64,000 nucleotides of DNA, taken from the NCBI RefSeq assembly GCF_021223605.1, contig NZ_CP075175.1, positions 3,427,501 through 3,491,500 on the forward strand, read 5' to 3'. Below the pieces are notes generated by a model. It was not told the DNA's origin and ran no database searches. It saw only the letters and a list, made by a program, of their open reading frames with translations. The translations under genes and the position numbers were made by a program. This document shows positions 8,841 to 17,748 of this stretch, in pieces (within the stretch, counting starts at the first letter, position 1; each line of letters opens with the position of its first letter). The stretch comes from Paenibacillus sp. 481 (GTDB lineage: Bacteria > Bacillota > Bacilli > Paenibacillales > Paenibacillaceae).

Positions 8841-11800
8841 ATGAGTCGCATATCGTATCAACGCTCTCCTCGTGTGGTGCCTCCGATTGCACGCACCGAG
8901 GTCGAAATTTTCAAACCGTCCATGGCGCCACCTGCCCCTGTTTTTAATACGGTTATGATCGTTATTCCATTGTTGATGACGGTGGCAGGGGCGGCAGCCA
9001 TGTTTTATTTTTCACGTAGAATGCAAAATAGTCATTTTCTCGTCTTTCAAATCATTTCATTAGCAACGGTAGCTGTTTCGTATACGCTGCCTTTTTTTAT
9101 GTACATACAACAAAAAAAGCAATTTCGCAACCAAATGACTGAGCGTGAACGCGCTTATAAGCAGCAGCTAGAGCGACATCAGCAGGAGCTCACCGAGCAA
9201 AGTGATGAATTTCGTCAGCGTATGCTGAAGACCCATCCATCTGCACAACAGTGTAGCAACATCGCAGAGCAGCTAGAAAGAGAGCTGTGGGAGCGCGGTC
9301 CAACTGAAGAAGACTTTATGTCTGTTCGAATCGGGCTTGGCGACGTCAAGTTTCCAGTACGAGTAAAGGCGCCGAGAATGGACGGCTATGACCAAGATCC
9401 GCTTCTGGATGAAGCACTACACCTTCAGGCGCAATTTGATGTTGTACCCCATACGCCTGTTCTAGTAGATTTCAAAAAAAGTAGAGTAGTAGGTTTGGTG
9501 GGCGACCGACAACGTGTGAACGGGGTTATTCGTTTTTTATTGATGCAATGTGCCGTCCACCATGCCCCAGATGAGCTTAAGTTAGCGGCTTTCTTTCGGG
9601 CGCATGAAGGGCCGCAGTGGGATTGGTTACGATGGCTTCCGCATACATGGAATGACAATCATTCATGGCGCATGGTGTGCAAGGAGTCCCATTATACGAA
9701 TCAGCAGCTGGAATGGCTGCATGCCGCACTGCAACGGCGAATTATGCAAAAAAAGTCCAGCAGCGACGCGAAGCTAATGTTGCCGCAGTGGTTGGTGCTT
9801 ATCACGGATTTACGCATGTTGGAGGATGAACCGCTGCTATCCTTGCTTTTGAAAGAAGCAAAAGGTTGTGGGGCAAGTACGCTTATTGTGGCTGATCGGA
9901 GAGAGCAATTGCCGAATGATTGTCAAATTATTATTGATGTTCACGCGGAAGACGAGGCACGGTTGATTCATACGGTGATGCAGGAGCTTGATCCGCAACG
10001 ATGGAGTCGTGATGTTGGCGATCCGCGGGCGTCGCTTTCTACTGGTGTAGAAAAAGTGGTGCCTGACAGCATTTCGGTCGAGGAAGCGAATCGGTTTGCA
10101 CGTAGGCTTGCGCCAATCGAGGTAAAGAAGGCAGCCGCAGAAGAGCTGCCAGATGTGCTGACGCTTATGGAACTGTTGCAGCTGCGCAACATGGAGGAAT
10201 GGGATGCGGCATCAAAATGGAATGCAAGCCGCTATCCGCTGACACTTCCAGCTGTTGTGGGAGTGCGTGGCGGCTCGAAACCAGTAGTGCTGAACATTCA
10301 CGATAAAATAGAGCGCAAAGGGCACGGGCCGCACGGTTTGGTAGCAGGAACGACAGGTTCGGGAAAAAGTGAGGCGATACAATCACTGATTGCTTCGCTT
10401 GCGGTCAATTATCACCCACATGATGTTGCCTTTATGCTGATCGACTATAAAGGTGGGGGCATGTCGAACGTATTTTTAGATCTTCCACACGTCATCGCGA
10501 CGGTGACGAATTTGGAGGAAGAAGGACTTATTGAGCGTGCAAAAATTTCGTTGCGTGCGGAGTTGGAACGCAGACAAAAGCTGTTTGTCGCCGCGGGCAA
10601 TGTCCAGCACATCGATGAATATTATGCTTCTTCACATAAAAGCACGTATCCGCTGCCACATTTGGTCATTATTATTGACGAGTTCGCCCAGCTAAAAAAA
10701 GACGAGCCTGAATTTATGAGCGAGCTTGTCAGCATCGCTGCGATTGGCCGTACGCTCGGGGTGCATCTGCTGTTAGCAACGCAGAAACCAAGCGGTGTTG
10801 TGGACGATAAAATATGGAGCAACTCCCGTTATCGCATCTGCTTGCGCGTTCAAGATGAGGCGGATAGTCGGGATATGCTGAAGGTGCCGAATGCGGCGTG
10901 GCTAACAACGCCCGGCAGAGGATACATTCAGGTGGGCAGCAATGAATGGTTTGAGATGGTCCAGTTCGCGTGGAGTGGGGCGCCTTATTATCCAAACGCA
11001 AGTGAGGAGCAGGAGGCGCGAATCCATGTGTCTACGCTTGATTTGAACGGGGAAGCGGAAAGAGTGAAGCTTCCGAATAACCAGACGGATCAAGCGATAC
11101 AGACAACACAGGCGGTACAGAAGCACAAGCAACTGCAAGTCATTATTGATCAGTTATCTCGCTCCGCAGTACGTCATGGCATAGAGCGCTTACCGGGGCC
11201 ATGGCTACCGCCATTGCCACAGCAAATTGCGCTGCAAGCGGTACGCGGTGGGGAGGAGCCGACTTGGCTACAGCCTATTATCGGACTTGTAGACGATATG
11301 GCCCAGCAACAACAGCCTTCACTGCGTATGGATTTATCAACAGGCCATTGGCTTATTTACGGTATGCCAGGAACAGGTAAGACGACGCTTGTGCAGACGT
11401 TTATAACGTCGCTTGCGCTGGATCATAGCCCACAAGATGTGCACGTGTACGTGCTGGACATGGGTAGAATGCTGAGTGATTTTTCATTGCTGCCGCAGGT
11501 TGGCGATGTCATTCAGGAAGATGAAGCGGAGAAGATTGTACGCTTCATCAAAATGATGCAGCAAGAATTGATGCACCGTAAACAATTGTTCGCTGAAATC
11601 GGGGCAAAGACACTTGCTTCGTATCGCGAAGAGACGGGAATATGTTTACCGGCATGGGTCGTTGTAATAGACGGATATGCGACTTTCCGCAGCTCTTATC
11701 CGGAAGAAAATGATCGTTTAGAGCCGCTGCTCCGCGAGGGCGCTAACTTTGGCCTTTACGCTGTTATTACAGCGAATCGGCTATCTGACGTGCAAGAACG

Positions 11801-12902
11801 AATGCGCAGCAATTTTGCTAACGCGATGACATTGATGCTCGCCGATAGCAGCGATTATTATTACGCTGTCGGAAGGCCGTCCAAGCTTCCGTCCCACATG
11901 CCGGAAGGACGAGGCTTCGTTAAAGGTAAAGTACCGCCGCTTATGTTTCAGGCGGCCTTGCCGATCGAGGCTGAACAGGATACGTCACGGGCAAGGCAAT
12001 TACGCAAGTCGTTTGAACTTCTGAACGAACAATGGACAGGAGCACGTCCAGCTAAGATTGCGACCTTGCCAGCTCGGATATCGCTCTCCGATCTCATCGA
12101 TCAGCCGCTAGACGAATCTCCATCTGTGCAATGCGCAACACACAGAGGCGAAGGCGATGTGGTACTTGGCTGGATGGCAGAGGAACTGACCCCCTTCCAT
12201 ATTCGTTTGGAGGACGGGCCATATTTCATGGTTGCTGGAAGAGTGGAGAGCGGTAAGACTACGGCGCTCCTTACTTGGTCGTTATCGTTAGCAGCGCGGA
12301 TGCATCCTGAACAGTTGAAGTTGCACCTCGTTGATTTTAGCCGAATGAACGAAGGGTTGTACGGGTTAAGACATTTGAAGCATGTACGTGGCTGTGCTAC
12401 GGACTTGGCTGCTTTTGAACAAATGTTAGAGCAAATAGAGCAGGAGATGGAACAAGCTATTGCTGCATGGGAAGTGACGGAACAACCAGCAGAGCTGCCT
12501 GTCACCGTACTCGTTATGGACGATTTAGATTTAATCGCGAAGCAGCTTGCGGGTTCTTTTCAGGCCGCGCAACGTCTTGAAACGTTGTTAAAGCGAGGGC
12601 GCGGCAAAAACTTTTACATTATCGCAGCGGCAGGTGCCAATGATTGGATTCAACTGTGGGATTCTTGGGTAAAAGAGATTAAGTCCACCCCTATCGGCAT
12701 TTTGCTAGGGACGACCGATTTGAATGACTTACAGCTATTCCAATTCAAGCTGCCATATGAACAATGCAACAAAGTGTTGGAGCCAGGTGAAGGATTTTAC
12801 GTCAAGCGCAAAGCAGTACGTATGAAAATGGCTGTGCCAGATCCGAATGTGAATCATGTTGTACAGCAGCTAAATACGAAGCAGTTGTCTCCAAGTTTGT
12901 AG
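8841..12902 (+). CDS. essC: Type VII secretion ATPase EssC (YukBA-like), lacking N-terminal FHA domains
   Basis: 1353 aa, ATG after SD agggggat. It is the membrane-bound FtsK/SpoIIIE-type motor of T7SSb that exports WXG100 proteins. Two transmembrane helices lie at about 35-57 and 64-88. Three tandem ATPase domains follow, with Walker A loops at 503-510 (GTTGSGKS), 841-848 (GMPGTGKT) and 1133-1140 (GRVESGKT). The first has a full Walker B (VIIIDE, D613-E614). In the second and third domains the equivalent strands read VVVIDGYA and VLVMDDLD, so the usual DE is changed, consistent with less active ATPases. Staphylococcal EssC starts with about 190 residues of two FHA domains; here only about 34 residues precede the first helix, so the FHA module is missing. 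First gene of a dense operon. Confidence 0.93.
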   Translation: MSRISYQRSPRVVPPIARTEVEIFKPSMAPPAPVFNTVMIVIPLLMTVAGAAAMFYFSRRMQNSHFLVFQIISLATVAVSYTLPFFMYIQQKKQFRNQMTERERAYKQQLERHQQELTEQSDEFRQRMLKTHPSAQQCSNIAEQLERELWERGPTEEDFMSVRIGLGDVKFPVRVKAPRMDGYDQDPLLDEALHLQAQFDVVPHTPVLVDFKKSRVVGLVGDRQRVNGVIRFLLMQCAVHHAPDELKLAAFFRAHEGPQWDWLRWLPHTWNDNHSWRMVCKESHYTNQQLEWLHAALQRRIMQKKSSSDAKLMLPQWLVLITDLRMLEDEPLLSLLLKEAKGCGASTLIVADRREQLPNDCQIIIDVHAEDEARLIHTVMQELDPQRWSRDVGDPRASLSTGVEKVVPDSISVEEANRFARRLAPIEVKKAAAEELPDVLTLMELLQLRNMEEWDAASKWNASRYPLTLPAVVGVRGGSKPVVLNIHDKIERKGHGPHGLVAGTTGSGKSEAIQSLIASLAVNYHPHDVAFMLIDYKGGGMSNVFLDLPHVIATVTNLEEEGLIERAKISLRAELERRQKLFVAAGNVQHIDEYYASSHKSTYPLPHLVIIIDEFAQLKKDEPEFMSELVSIAAIGRTLGVHLLLATQKPSGVVDDKIWSNSRYRICLRVQDEADSRDMLKVPNAAWLTTPGRGYIQVGSNEWFEMVQFAWSGAPYYPNASEEQEARIHVSTLDLNGEAERVKLPNNQTDQAIQTTQAVQKHKQLQVIIDQLSRSAVRHGIERLPGPWLPPLPQQIALQAVRGGEEPTWLQPIIGLVDDMAQQQQPSLRMDLSTGHWLIYGMPGTGKTTLVQTFITSLALDHSPQDVHVYVLDMGRMLSDFSLLPQVGDVIQEDEAEKIVRFIKMMQQELMHRKQLFAEIGAKTLASYREETGICLPAWVVVIDGYATFRSSYPEENDRLEPLLREGANFGLYAVITANRLSDVQERMRSNFANAMTLMLADSSDYYYAVGRPSKLPSHMPEGRGFVKGKVPPLMFQAALPIEAEQDTSRARQLRKSFELLNEQWTGARPAKIATLPARISLSDLIDQPLDESPSVQCATHRGEGDVVLGWMAEELTPFHIRLEDGPYFMVAGRVESGKTTALLTWSLSLAARMHPEQLKLHLVDFSRMNEGLYGLRHLKHVRGCATDLAAFEQMLEQIEQEMEQAIAAWEVTEQPAELPVTVLVMDDLDLIAKQLAGSFQAAQRLETLLKRGRGKNFYIIAAAGANDWIQLWDSWVKEIKSTPIGILLGTTDLNDLQLFQFKLPYEQCNKVLEPGEGFYVKRKAVRMKMAVPDPNVNHVVQQLNTKQLSPSL

Positions 12903-12993
12903 AGGCTGGTCTTATATTCGATTCGTTAAATCCGCCTTGTACAATATATTTCAATCATTCACACATCATTTACGAACTCGAGGAGGTTCCACC

Positions 12994-13269
12994 ATGTCAC
13001 AACGCATTATGATTACACCGGAAGAAATTGATGGAGTAGCAGGTCAATTCAAGCGTGCTAGCTCAGAAAGCCAAAGTTTAATTGGCAATCTAAATACACA
13101 AATTAATGGCTTGCATGGTCGTTGGGAAGGGATGACACAGCAGCGTTTCTTCCAAGAATTCGAGCAAGCGAAAAAGAACATGAACGAGTTCGTTACGTTG
13201 TTGGAAAGCATCAACACGCAACTGACGCAAATTTCGACGCGCTTCCGTCAGGCGGATCATCAAGGATAA
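12994..13269 (+). CDS. WXG100-family T7SS substrate (EsxA/YukE-like)
   Basis: 91 aa from the ATG at 12994, preceded by a near-ideal SD (gaggaggttcc). A longer in-frame start at 12937 lacks an SD. The protein is a short helical hairpin with the WXG turn at residues 44-46 (W-E-G, in GRWEGMTQQ) and heptad-like helices on either side. Its length and its position right after essC are diagnostic of the secreted WXG100 protein. The C-terminus ends F-R-Q-A-D-H-Q-G; F-x-x-x-D resembles the Y-x-x-x-D/E export signal with Phe in place of Tyr. It probably forms homodimers and is both substrate and stimulator of EssC. A hairpin after the gene may allow a higher dose than the downstream genes. Confidence 0.93.
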   Translation: MSQRIMITPEEIDGVAGQFKRASSESQSLIGNLNTQINGLHGRWEGMTQQRFFQEFEQAKKNMNEFVTLLESINTQLTQISTRFRQADHQG

Positions 13270-13302
13270 CATTCGTTATCGTGTGTTCATTAACTATTAG
13301 AG

Positions 13303-13333
13303 GCCAGGTGCATAACGACCTGGCTTCTTCATT
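13303..13333 (+). terminator. Attenuator-like hairpin after the WXG100 gene
   Basis: GCCAGGT (13303-13309) pairs with ACCTGGC (13318-13324) across an 8-nt loop and is followed by TTCTTCATT. The T-tract is interrupted, so this looks like a leaky terminator or mRNA stabiliser between the WXG100 gene and the VWA gene, 30 nt before the latter's start. Confidence 0.5.
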
Positions 13334-13362
13334 GAAGTTGAAGGACAGAAGGAGCTTAACAG

Positions 13363-14118
13363 ATGACTTATCGTATTCAGGCAACGCAAACGACGCCAGC
13401 ACTCATCATTTATTTACTCGATATAAGCGGCTCAATGAATTTAGAATGTCATGGTCAGCGACGATTGGATCTGGTGATGCAAGCGTTGCAGGCTGCTATT
13501 CGCCAAATGGTATTTCGCTCGACGAAAGGAACACGGATGTCGCCTAGGTACCGTGTGGCGATGCTTGCCTATAGCGATGAAGTATATGATCTGCTTGGTG
13601 GAGTAAAGCGAATTGATGAACTGATACATATGGGCGGAATTCCTGCCGTCACCCCAATGAAATTTACGAATACCGCTTTGGCCTTTGAACAGGCCGAAAA
13701 AATATTAAAGACAGAATGGCCGCAACTGCAACAATGTCCGGCCCCACTTATTTGCCATCTAACCGACGGTAGTCATACAGGGGAGGACCCTGAACCTATA
13801 GCAAAACGAATTATGGATATGCAATTGGCGGACGGTAACGTCCTTATTTCTAATATATATATTTCTGAATCTATGACTGTTCGTTCACCAATAGATGTTA
13901 AGAGATGGACAGGTGTACTGCCGACAGAAACGTTTGACGAAGAAACCGCGGACAAGCTGAAGCGGATGTCTTCTGTCATCCCAGAAAGCTATCGCGATAT
14001 GATGCTAGAATCGTCCTATTCGATCGGATCAGGTGCACTCATGTTGTTCCCTGGTAACAGTCCAGAGCTGATTTCGCTAGGGTTTCAAATGTCGGCTGCA
14101 ACGCCAGTTCGAATTTAA
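13363..14118 (+). CDS. VWA-domain protein (TerY-like) of the T7SS locus
   Basis: 251 aa, ATG with SD aaggag 8 nt upstream. The whole protein is one von Willebrand factor A domain with an intact MIDAS: D20-x-S22-x-S24 (LLDISGSMN), the T in KFTNTALAF and the D in HLTDGSHTGED. It has no signal peptide or membrane helix, so it should be cytoplasmic. Stand-alone VWA proteins of this size resemble TerY, which occurs with a PP2C phosphatase and a kinase (TerY-P triad) in Ter-type systems. Both partners are encoded next to it here. Likely role (inference): a metal-dependent scaffold that regulates the kinase/phosphatase pair or the secretion motor. Confidence 0.85.
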   Translation: MTYRIQATQTTPALIIYLLDISGSMNLECHGQRRLDLVMQALQAAIRQMVFRSTKGTRMSPRYRVAMLAYSDEVYDLLGGVKRIDELIHMGGIPAVTPMKFTNTALAFEQAEKILKTEWPQLQQCPAPLICHLTDGSHTGEDPEPIAKRIMDMQLADGNVLISNIYISESMTVRSPIDVKRWTGVLPTETFDEETADKLKRMSSVIPESYRDMMLESSYSIGSGALMLFPGNSPELISLGFQMSAATPVRI

Positions 14119-14138
14119 AATTGGAGGCGTTGTAAAAG

Positions 14139-15014
14139 GTGCAACAACAAACCGATGTATGGCGTTTAAGCGCTTCCGGAGATATTCCAATTACTTTCAC
14201 TCAACAACCATGGCCGCTTCGGTATGCGATGAACCGTGCCGCAGAAAGTCAGCAGTGCAATGAACCAAGTCAAGATTGTTTGCATGTGACGGGTGACAAG
14301 GATGCACTTGCTTTTGCGATTTGCGATGGAGTGAGCTTATCCTTCTGTGGGCAAGTTGCAGCACAATTGCTTGCTGGACGTTTGTCCGATTGGCTGTATC
14401 ACGCGTGCGAAAGTGGTAAAATGGACCAAAGGCAAGTTGTGAATAAGCATGATGAGCATGATCGCTTATTACGGCACGTTGTCAGTTGGCTGGATCAATT
14501 GCGCAGTGAAGGTTTACAGCTCGTGCAAGCGTATGAGCTCCCGTCACAAATGAATCCAATCGTGCGCGATGTACTCGAAGAAAAGCGACGTCACGGCAGT
14601 GAAGCTGCTTTCGTGGCAGGTGTCATTCAGAAGTACCCGGAGAGCGACGAATGCGGTTTGTTTTTATGCTGGCAAGGCGATATCCGCATTCGATTGTGGA
14701 TACAGGACGAGGAATGGATGCTGCGCAAGCGCGAGACGATGTGTACCGAGGAACGTTGGTCGACGAACAAAGGCAGTATCGGAAACATACATACGAGTTA
14801 TTATCGCTGGTCCGTTCAAGAATGGAAGCAGGCGAAGCTAGTTATTTATTCAGATGGTCTAGCGTTGTTAGATTCATTTGAGCAAGTGCCTGATCCTAAC
14901 CAGTTAGCTGCTGCTATGAGCAAGGCGCTAGGGCTGGCGAACAGTGATGACATGACATACTTGGAAATTAGTTTAAGTAGTCTGGCAAATGAAGAGGTGC
15001 AGAGATGTCCTTAA
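14139..15014 (+). CDS. PP2C-type Ser/Thr protein phosphatase of the T7SS locus
   Basis: 291 aa from a GTG at 14139 (SD ggagg, 11 nt). PP2C landmarks: the GDKDALAFAICDGVS segment with metal-ligand D63-G64, the VIYSDGLALL motif in the second half, and the terminal NSDDMTYLEI stretch that supplies the last metal-binding Asp. It should be a soluble Mn2+/Mg2+-dependent phosphatase that reverses Ser/Thr phosphorylation. It lies 21 nt after the VWA gene and overlaps the EsaB-like gene by 10 nt, so the genes are translationally coupled. The natural partner is the membrane kinase two genes downstream. Confidence 0.88.
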   Translation: MQQQTDVWRLSASGDIPITFTQQPWPLRYAMNRAAESQQCNEPSQDCLHVTGDKDALAFAICDGVSLSFCGQVAAQLLAGRLSDWLYHACESGKMDQRQVVNKHDEHDRLLRHVVSWLDQLRSEGLQLVQAYELPSQMNPIVRDVLEEKRRHGSEAAFVAGVIQKYPESDECGLFLCWQGDIRIRLWIQDEEWMLRKRETMCTEERWSTNKGSIGNIHTSYYRWSVQEWKQAKLVIYSDGLALLDSFEQVPDPNQLAAAMSKALGLANSDDMTYLEISLSSLANEEVQRCP

Positions 15015-15337
15015 CGATTGTCACGCTAAAATGGAAGCCCGTTACGACGACGGTGGATGTGCAGCTATCTGCGCATATCTCATTAGAAGATATGTTGCCT
15101 TATATGCTAACTGCTTTAGGTGTCCCTCTATACGAAGAGTATGGTCATGTACGTTATGACTATGAGTCTAGCTGGGATGCAGAACGCTGGGAGCCATTAG
15201 ATGAGCGGCGATCTCTTCGCGATCAGAACGTGTACGACGGGATGTACATTCGCTTGACGAAATACGTGTCCTATTCCAGTTCCTTGTTGGATCAACCTGC
15301 ATGGATTCATGATAGGCTACCCTTATTTGAGTTATAA
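15005..15337 (+). CDS. EsaB/YukD-family ubiquitin-like protein
   Basis: 110 aa, ATG inside the end of the PP2C gene. The N-terminal ~80 residues have a beta-grasp pattern (TIVTLKWKP, VDVQLSAHISLEDMLPYMLTALGV, then short strands ending in VYDGMYIRLTKY). The closing L-x-D-x-x-x-x-D-G-x-x-I/L-R-L segment is typical of EsaB/YukD, the small cytoplasmic ubiquitin-like subunit of T7SSb. A ~25-residue hydrophobic/aromatic tail follows. In classical loci this gene lies between the WXG100 gene and essB/yukC. Here it separates the phosphatase from the kinase. Confidence 0.8.
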   Translation: MSLTIVTLKWKPVTTTVDVQLSAHISLEDMLPYMLTALGVPLYEEYGHVRYDYESSWDAERWEPLDERRSLRDQNVYDGMYIRLTKYVSYSSSLLDQPAWIHDRLPLFEL

Positions 15338-15379
15338 CGCGTATTCAATACTATTTCGTAAGATATGGGAGAAAGTTGT

Positions 15380-17680
15380 ATGCCATTTCAACCAAATGTA
15401 AACGACGAACTTCATATAGGTGAACATAGCTACGTGGTTGAGCCACATCCGTTGTCTGCCGATGTGCCTTATGGGCAAGAGGGTAGGCAAGGGACGGTAT
15501 ATCGGCTTAAATCGACCGAACTAGCGACAGCGTGGGCGCTTAAAGTGTTTCGCCCTAATTTTCGCCATCCTGCACTTGTGTATCAGGCAGAGCAATTGGC
15601 TCCTTATGCCAAGCTGCCTGGCATGCAAGTGTGCAAGCGCCAGATCATGACACCGCAGCATCAATTTTCACTGATCTCGCAACATCCAGAGCTGTTATAT
15701 GCGGTCCTTATGCCGTGGATTGAAGGCCCGACATGGATGGATGTGCTGCTTGATAAGCGGCCATTGTCCCGCGACACAACGTTGCTTATTGGTGAGGCTG
15801 CGGCTATGTCACTGGCTACTTTGGAGCAGCGCGGCATGGCTCATGGAGATTTGTCGGCAGCGAACGTGATTCTTGCTGGCTTAAATGAAGCGAATGAAGT
15901 AGAGCAGCGTGGAAACGAGGGGATCGTTTCCTTTGTTGACGTTGAGCAGATGTGTGCTCCGGGGTTGTACAAGCCGGAAATTATGCCAACAGGGACATCT
16001 GGCTACGCTCGCAAAAGCGGGACGGCATATGCGTGGAACTCGATGATGGATCGTTTTTCAGGTGGTGTTATGCTGGCGGAGATGCTTGCATGGTGTGATG
16101 AAGGAGTACGGAAGGCCGCGTGGGGCGAAAGTTACTTCAATCCTGAGCTAATGACGCTGGATCAGGAACGTACGGATATTTTGCTGCGTGCATTAAGTGT
16201 ACATTACGGGGAAACGACGGCATTTCTATTTCAGCGTGTGTGGGGAAGCACGGACAATACGCAGTGCCCAACCTTCGGGGAATGGGCTGTTGCATTGAAG
16301 TCTAAACTGCTGAGTGCGGAAGAGGATGAGGCAGATAGAGTGGTTTCTGGTGCTGTTACTGATGCTGTTGCTCAGCGTGAGCGGCATCTTGTAGGGCTGG
16401 TCACGATGACAGAGCAGGCAGCTGCCAAGAGTAATGAAGTAGAGCATAATGGTGAGCGTGATGATGCTGAATCTAACAATAAACATAGCGTTATATATAA
16501 AGCTGTGCATGGTGATGACAACCAAACTGGTAACTCCAGTACTGCGGCAGGGGCACAAACTCAGCGACAATCGCAAGCGCAGGCACAGGCACAGGCAGAG
16601 GCGCAGCAAAGAATGGATTTCACTACCGATATTCGAATTGCACAGCAAGATGAAAAAGATGGACGTTGGGAGGCGGCTGTTAAACGCTACGAACAGCTAC
16701 TGCTACGTATTCCGAATGCGTCTACTTCAGACATCGGAGTCGAAATTCAAATTGCTTTGCAAGAAGCAAAGCAAGCCATCGAACAAAGGGAAGCGCAATA
16801 TCAAGCCGAACTAGCCGTTGCGTTAGCGAAGCGCCAGCGGTTACAGCGGGTAGTAGGTCTTGCAGGAGCGATATGTTTGCTGCTTGGCGGCGCGGGCGGC
16901 ATCTTGTATTGGGCACCTTGGAACTCACTTGTTAGCGAACAAGTGGTGGTGACAAATGTTTCAAGCACGTCGTCAGCGGGCCAAGTGAACGGTGCAACGA
17001 ACAACCCAGCGCAAGACCAAGCGCAAGACGAAGCGAAGAGTCAAACGAAGGGCCAAACAAAGAGCGAAACAAAGAGTCAAGTGACAGGGGAAACGGCTTC
17101 GAATAACTCGTCCAAGGACGGAAGCGAGCGTCCGGATGTCTCTCCCCCGCCAATAAAGAAAGAGACTCGTACGAGCAATGATAAACCGATTAATCCAACG
17201 AAGCCGGATGCGCAGAACAAGCCAGCCAACCAATCCGACACCAAAAAATCGGGCGCCCTACCTTCATCTACATCGAACAAGTACGCTTCTAATGACGCGA
17301 AATCTAATCCATTAAAGCGCAATGTAGAGTCGAAGTCGGAGCCTAAAGCGAAATCAAAGCCGGCAAGAGAAGCGGAATCAAAGAACACAACAAACACCAA
17401 GAACACAACAACAGTAAAACAAACGAAACAACCTGAACAAATCAAGCCGGCTAAAAAAGAACCAACCAAACAAGAACCGACCAAACAAGAACCATCGAAA
17501 TCCGATACGCAGCAAACAAAGAAGAACAAAATAAAAGCGTTGGAAGACAGCCTTTTACAGGCCTTTAACGTCGAGGACGACACAGAAAAGGCGATCAAGG
17601 TGGCGAAGCAGCTTAAGCAACTCGATCCGACTAACACTTTAGCCAGTAAAATGTTGAAGGAACTGGTCGGTGGATCGTAG
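15380..17680 (+). CDS. Membrane-anchored protein kinase, candidate EssB counterpart
   Basis: 766 aa from the ATG at 15380, which has SD gggagaaag; the ATG at 15365 has none. Residues about 30-320 are a protein-kinase fold: Gly-rich loop GQEGRQGTVY, VAIK-type K55 (ALKVF), catalytic loop H155-G-D157-LSAANV, and D187-V-E where DFG is expected. Lys, Asp and Asn are kept, so activity is plausible, but the DFG change leaves doubt. Then come a QA-rich linker, a helical TPR-like segment, one membrane helix (about 491-511), a K/T/Q/S-rich tail of about 190 residues with KQEPT repeats, and a short terminal helix pair. Kinase domain inside, one helix, tail outside is the plan of EssB/YukC, whose N-domain is a pseudokinase. 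No separate essB is present. Confidence 0.8.
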   Translation: MPFQPNVNDELHIGEHSYVVEPHPLSADVPYGQEGRQGTVYRLKSTELATAWALKVFRPNFRHPALVYQAEQLAPYAKLPGMQVCKRQIMTPQHQFSLISQHPELLYAVLMPWIEGPTWMDVLLDKRPLSRDTTLLIGEAAAMSLATLEQRGMAHGDLSAANVILAGLNEANEVEQRGNEGIVSFVDVEQMCAPGLYKPEIMPTGTSGYARKSGTAYAWNSMMDRFSGGVMLAEMLAWCDEGVRKAAWGESYFNPELMTLDQERTDILLRALSVHYGETTAFLFQRVWGSTDNTQCPTFGEWAVALKSKLLSAEEDEADRVVSGAVTDAVAQRERHLVGLVTMTEQAAAKSNEVEHNGERDDAESNNKHSVIYKAVHGDDNQTGNSSTAAGAQTQRQSQAQAQAQAEAQQRMDFTTDIRIAQQDEKDGRWEAAVKRYEQLLLRIPNASTSDIGVEIQIALQEAKQAIEQREAQYQAELAVALAKRQRLQRVVGLAGAICLLLGGAGGILYWAPWNSLVSEQVVVTNVSSTSSAGQVNGATNNPAQDQAQDEAKSQTKGQTKSETKSQVTGETASNNSSKDGSERPDVSPPPIKKETRTSNDKPINPTKPDAQNKPANQSDTKKSGALPSSTSNKYASNDAKSNPLKRNVESKSEPKAKSKPAREAESKNTTNTKNTTTVKQTKQPEQIKPAKKEPTKQEPTKQEPSKSDTQQTKKNKIKALEDSLLQAFNVEDDTEKAIKVAKQLKQLDPTNTLASKMLKELVGGS

Positions 17681-17748
17681 TCATCACAGTGAACGTAGCA
17701 TTTTTTAGATAATCATATTCATTGAAAAAGCAAGAGGGGGAGCTTTAG

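Noticed and set aside
17077-17637. 186-codon antisense frame over the kinase tail
   Set aside because: Complement of a low-complexity Lys/Thr/Gln-rich region, which gives stop-poor Phe/Val/Leu-rich antisense by composition.
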